Source: an uncultured Clostridia bacterium (GTDB lineage: Bacteria; Bacillota; Clostridia; Christensenellales; Borkfalkiaceae). From it: DNA of 5,954 nucleotides. The notes under the pieces were generated by a model that was not told the DNA's origin, did no database searches, and saw nothing but the letters and a program-made list of their open reading frames with translations. The stretch spans positions 1 to 5,954 of the forward strand of contig CAMAJQ010000056.1 in the NCBI GenBank assembly GCA_945835865.1, in the 5' to 3' direction. Numbering within the stretch: position 1 is the first letter of the stretch; each line of letters starts with the position of its first letter. Of the stretch, positions 5,954-5,954 are shown piece after piece. The position numbers and the translations under genes were made by a program.

Positions 5954-5954
5954 G

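Overview
The window looks like chromosomal DNA of a Bacillota (Firmicutes) bacterium, probably an uncultured gut-type clostridial lineage. The signs are near-consensus housekeeping (sigma-A type) promoters with 17-18 bp spacers, an AGGAG ribosome binding site, AT-rich intergenic regions around moderately GC-rich genes, a tRNA with encoded CCA, and a YegS/DgkB lipid kinase next to a WYL regulator. The taxonomic assignment is inference from style, not from a marker gene.

Layout. (1) 1-3049, minus strand: the first 1016 codons of a very large membrane-anchored protein made of degenerate ~70-residue repeats; its 3' end lies beyond the left edge. (2) 3050-3493: a divergent intergenic region with a strong minus promoter, a hairpin-rich leader of about 135 nt for the repeat protein, an isolated hairpin, and a plus promoter. 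(3) 3494-4366, plus: a diacylglycerol/lipid kinase of the YegS/DgkB family. (4) 4367-4480: a convergent gap with a weak AU-rich terminator and a 17-bp hairpin that probably ends transcription from both sides. (5) 4481-5410, minus: an HTH-WYL transcriptional regulator. (6) 5411-5688: back-to-back promoters for the regulator and a tRNA. (7) 5689-5775, plus: a tRNA-Leu with anticodon AAG, followed by a textbook terminator. (8) 5821-5954: AT-rich DNA with a perfect extended -10 promoter and the start of a transcript whose product lies outside the window.

Every transcription unit here appears monocistronic with its own promoter, so the neighbours need not share a pathway. The repeat protein and the lipid kinase are both expected at or near the membrane and share one divergent intergenic region, but nothing in the sequence proves a functional link.

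The two most notable items are the uncharacterised repeat protein, the best candidate here for something undescribed, and the A34-containing tRNA-Leu(AAG), which implies wobble inosine outside the usual bacterial tRNA-Arg(ACG). No CRISPR array, transposase, rRNA or phage gene was seen.
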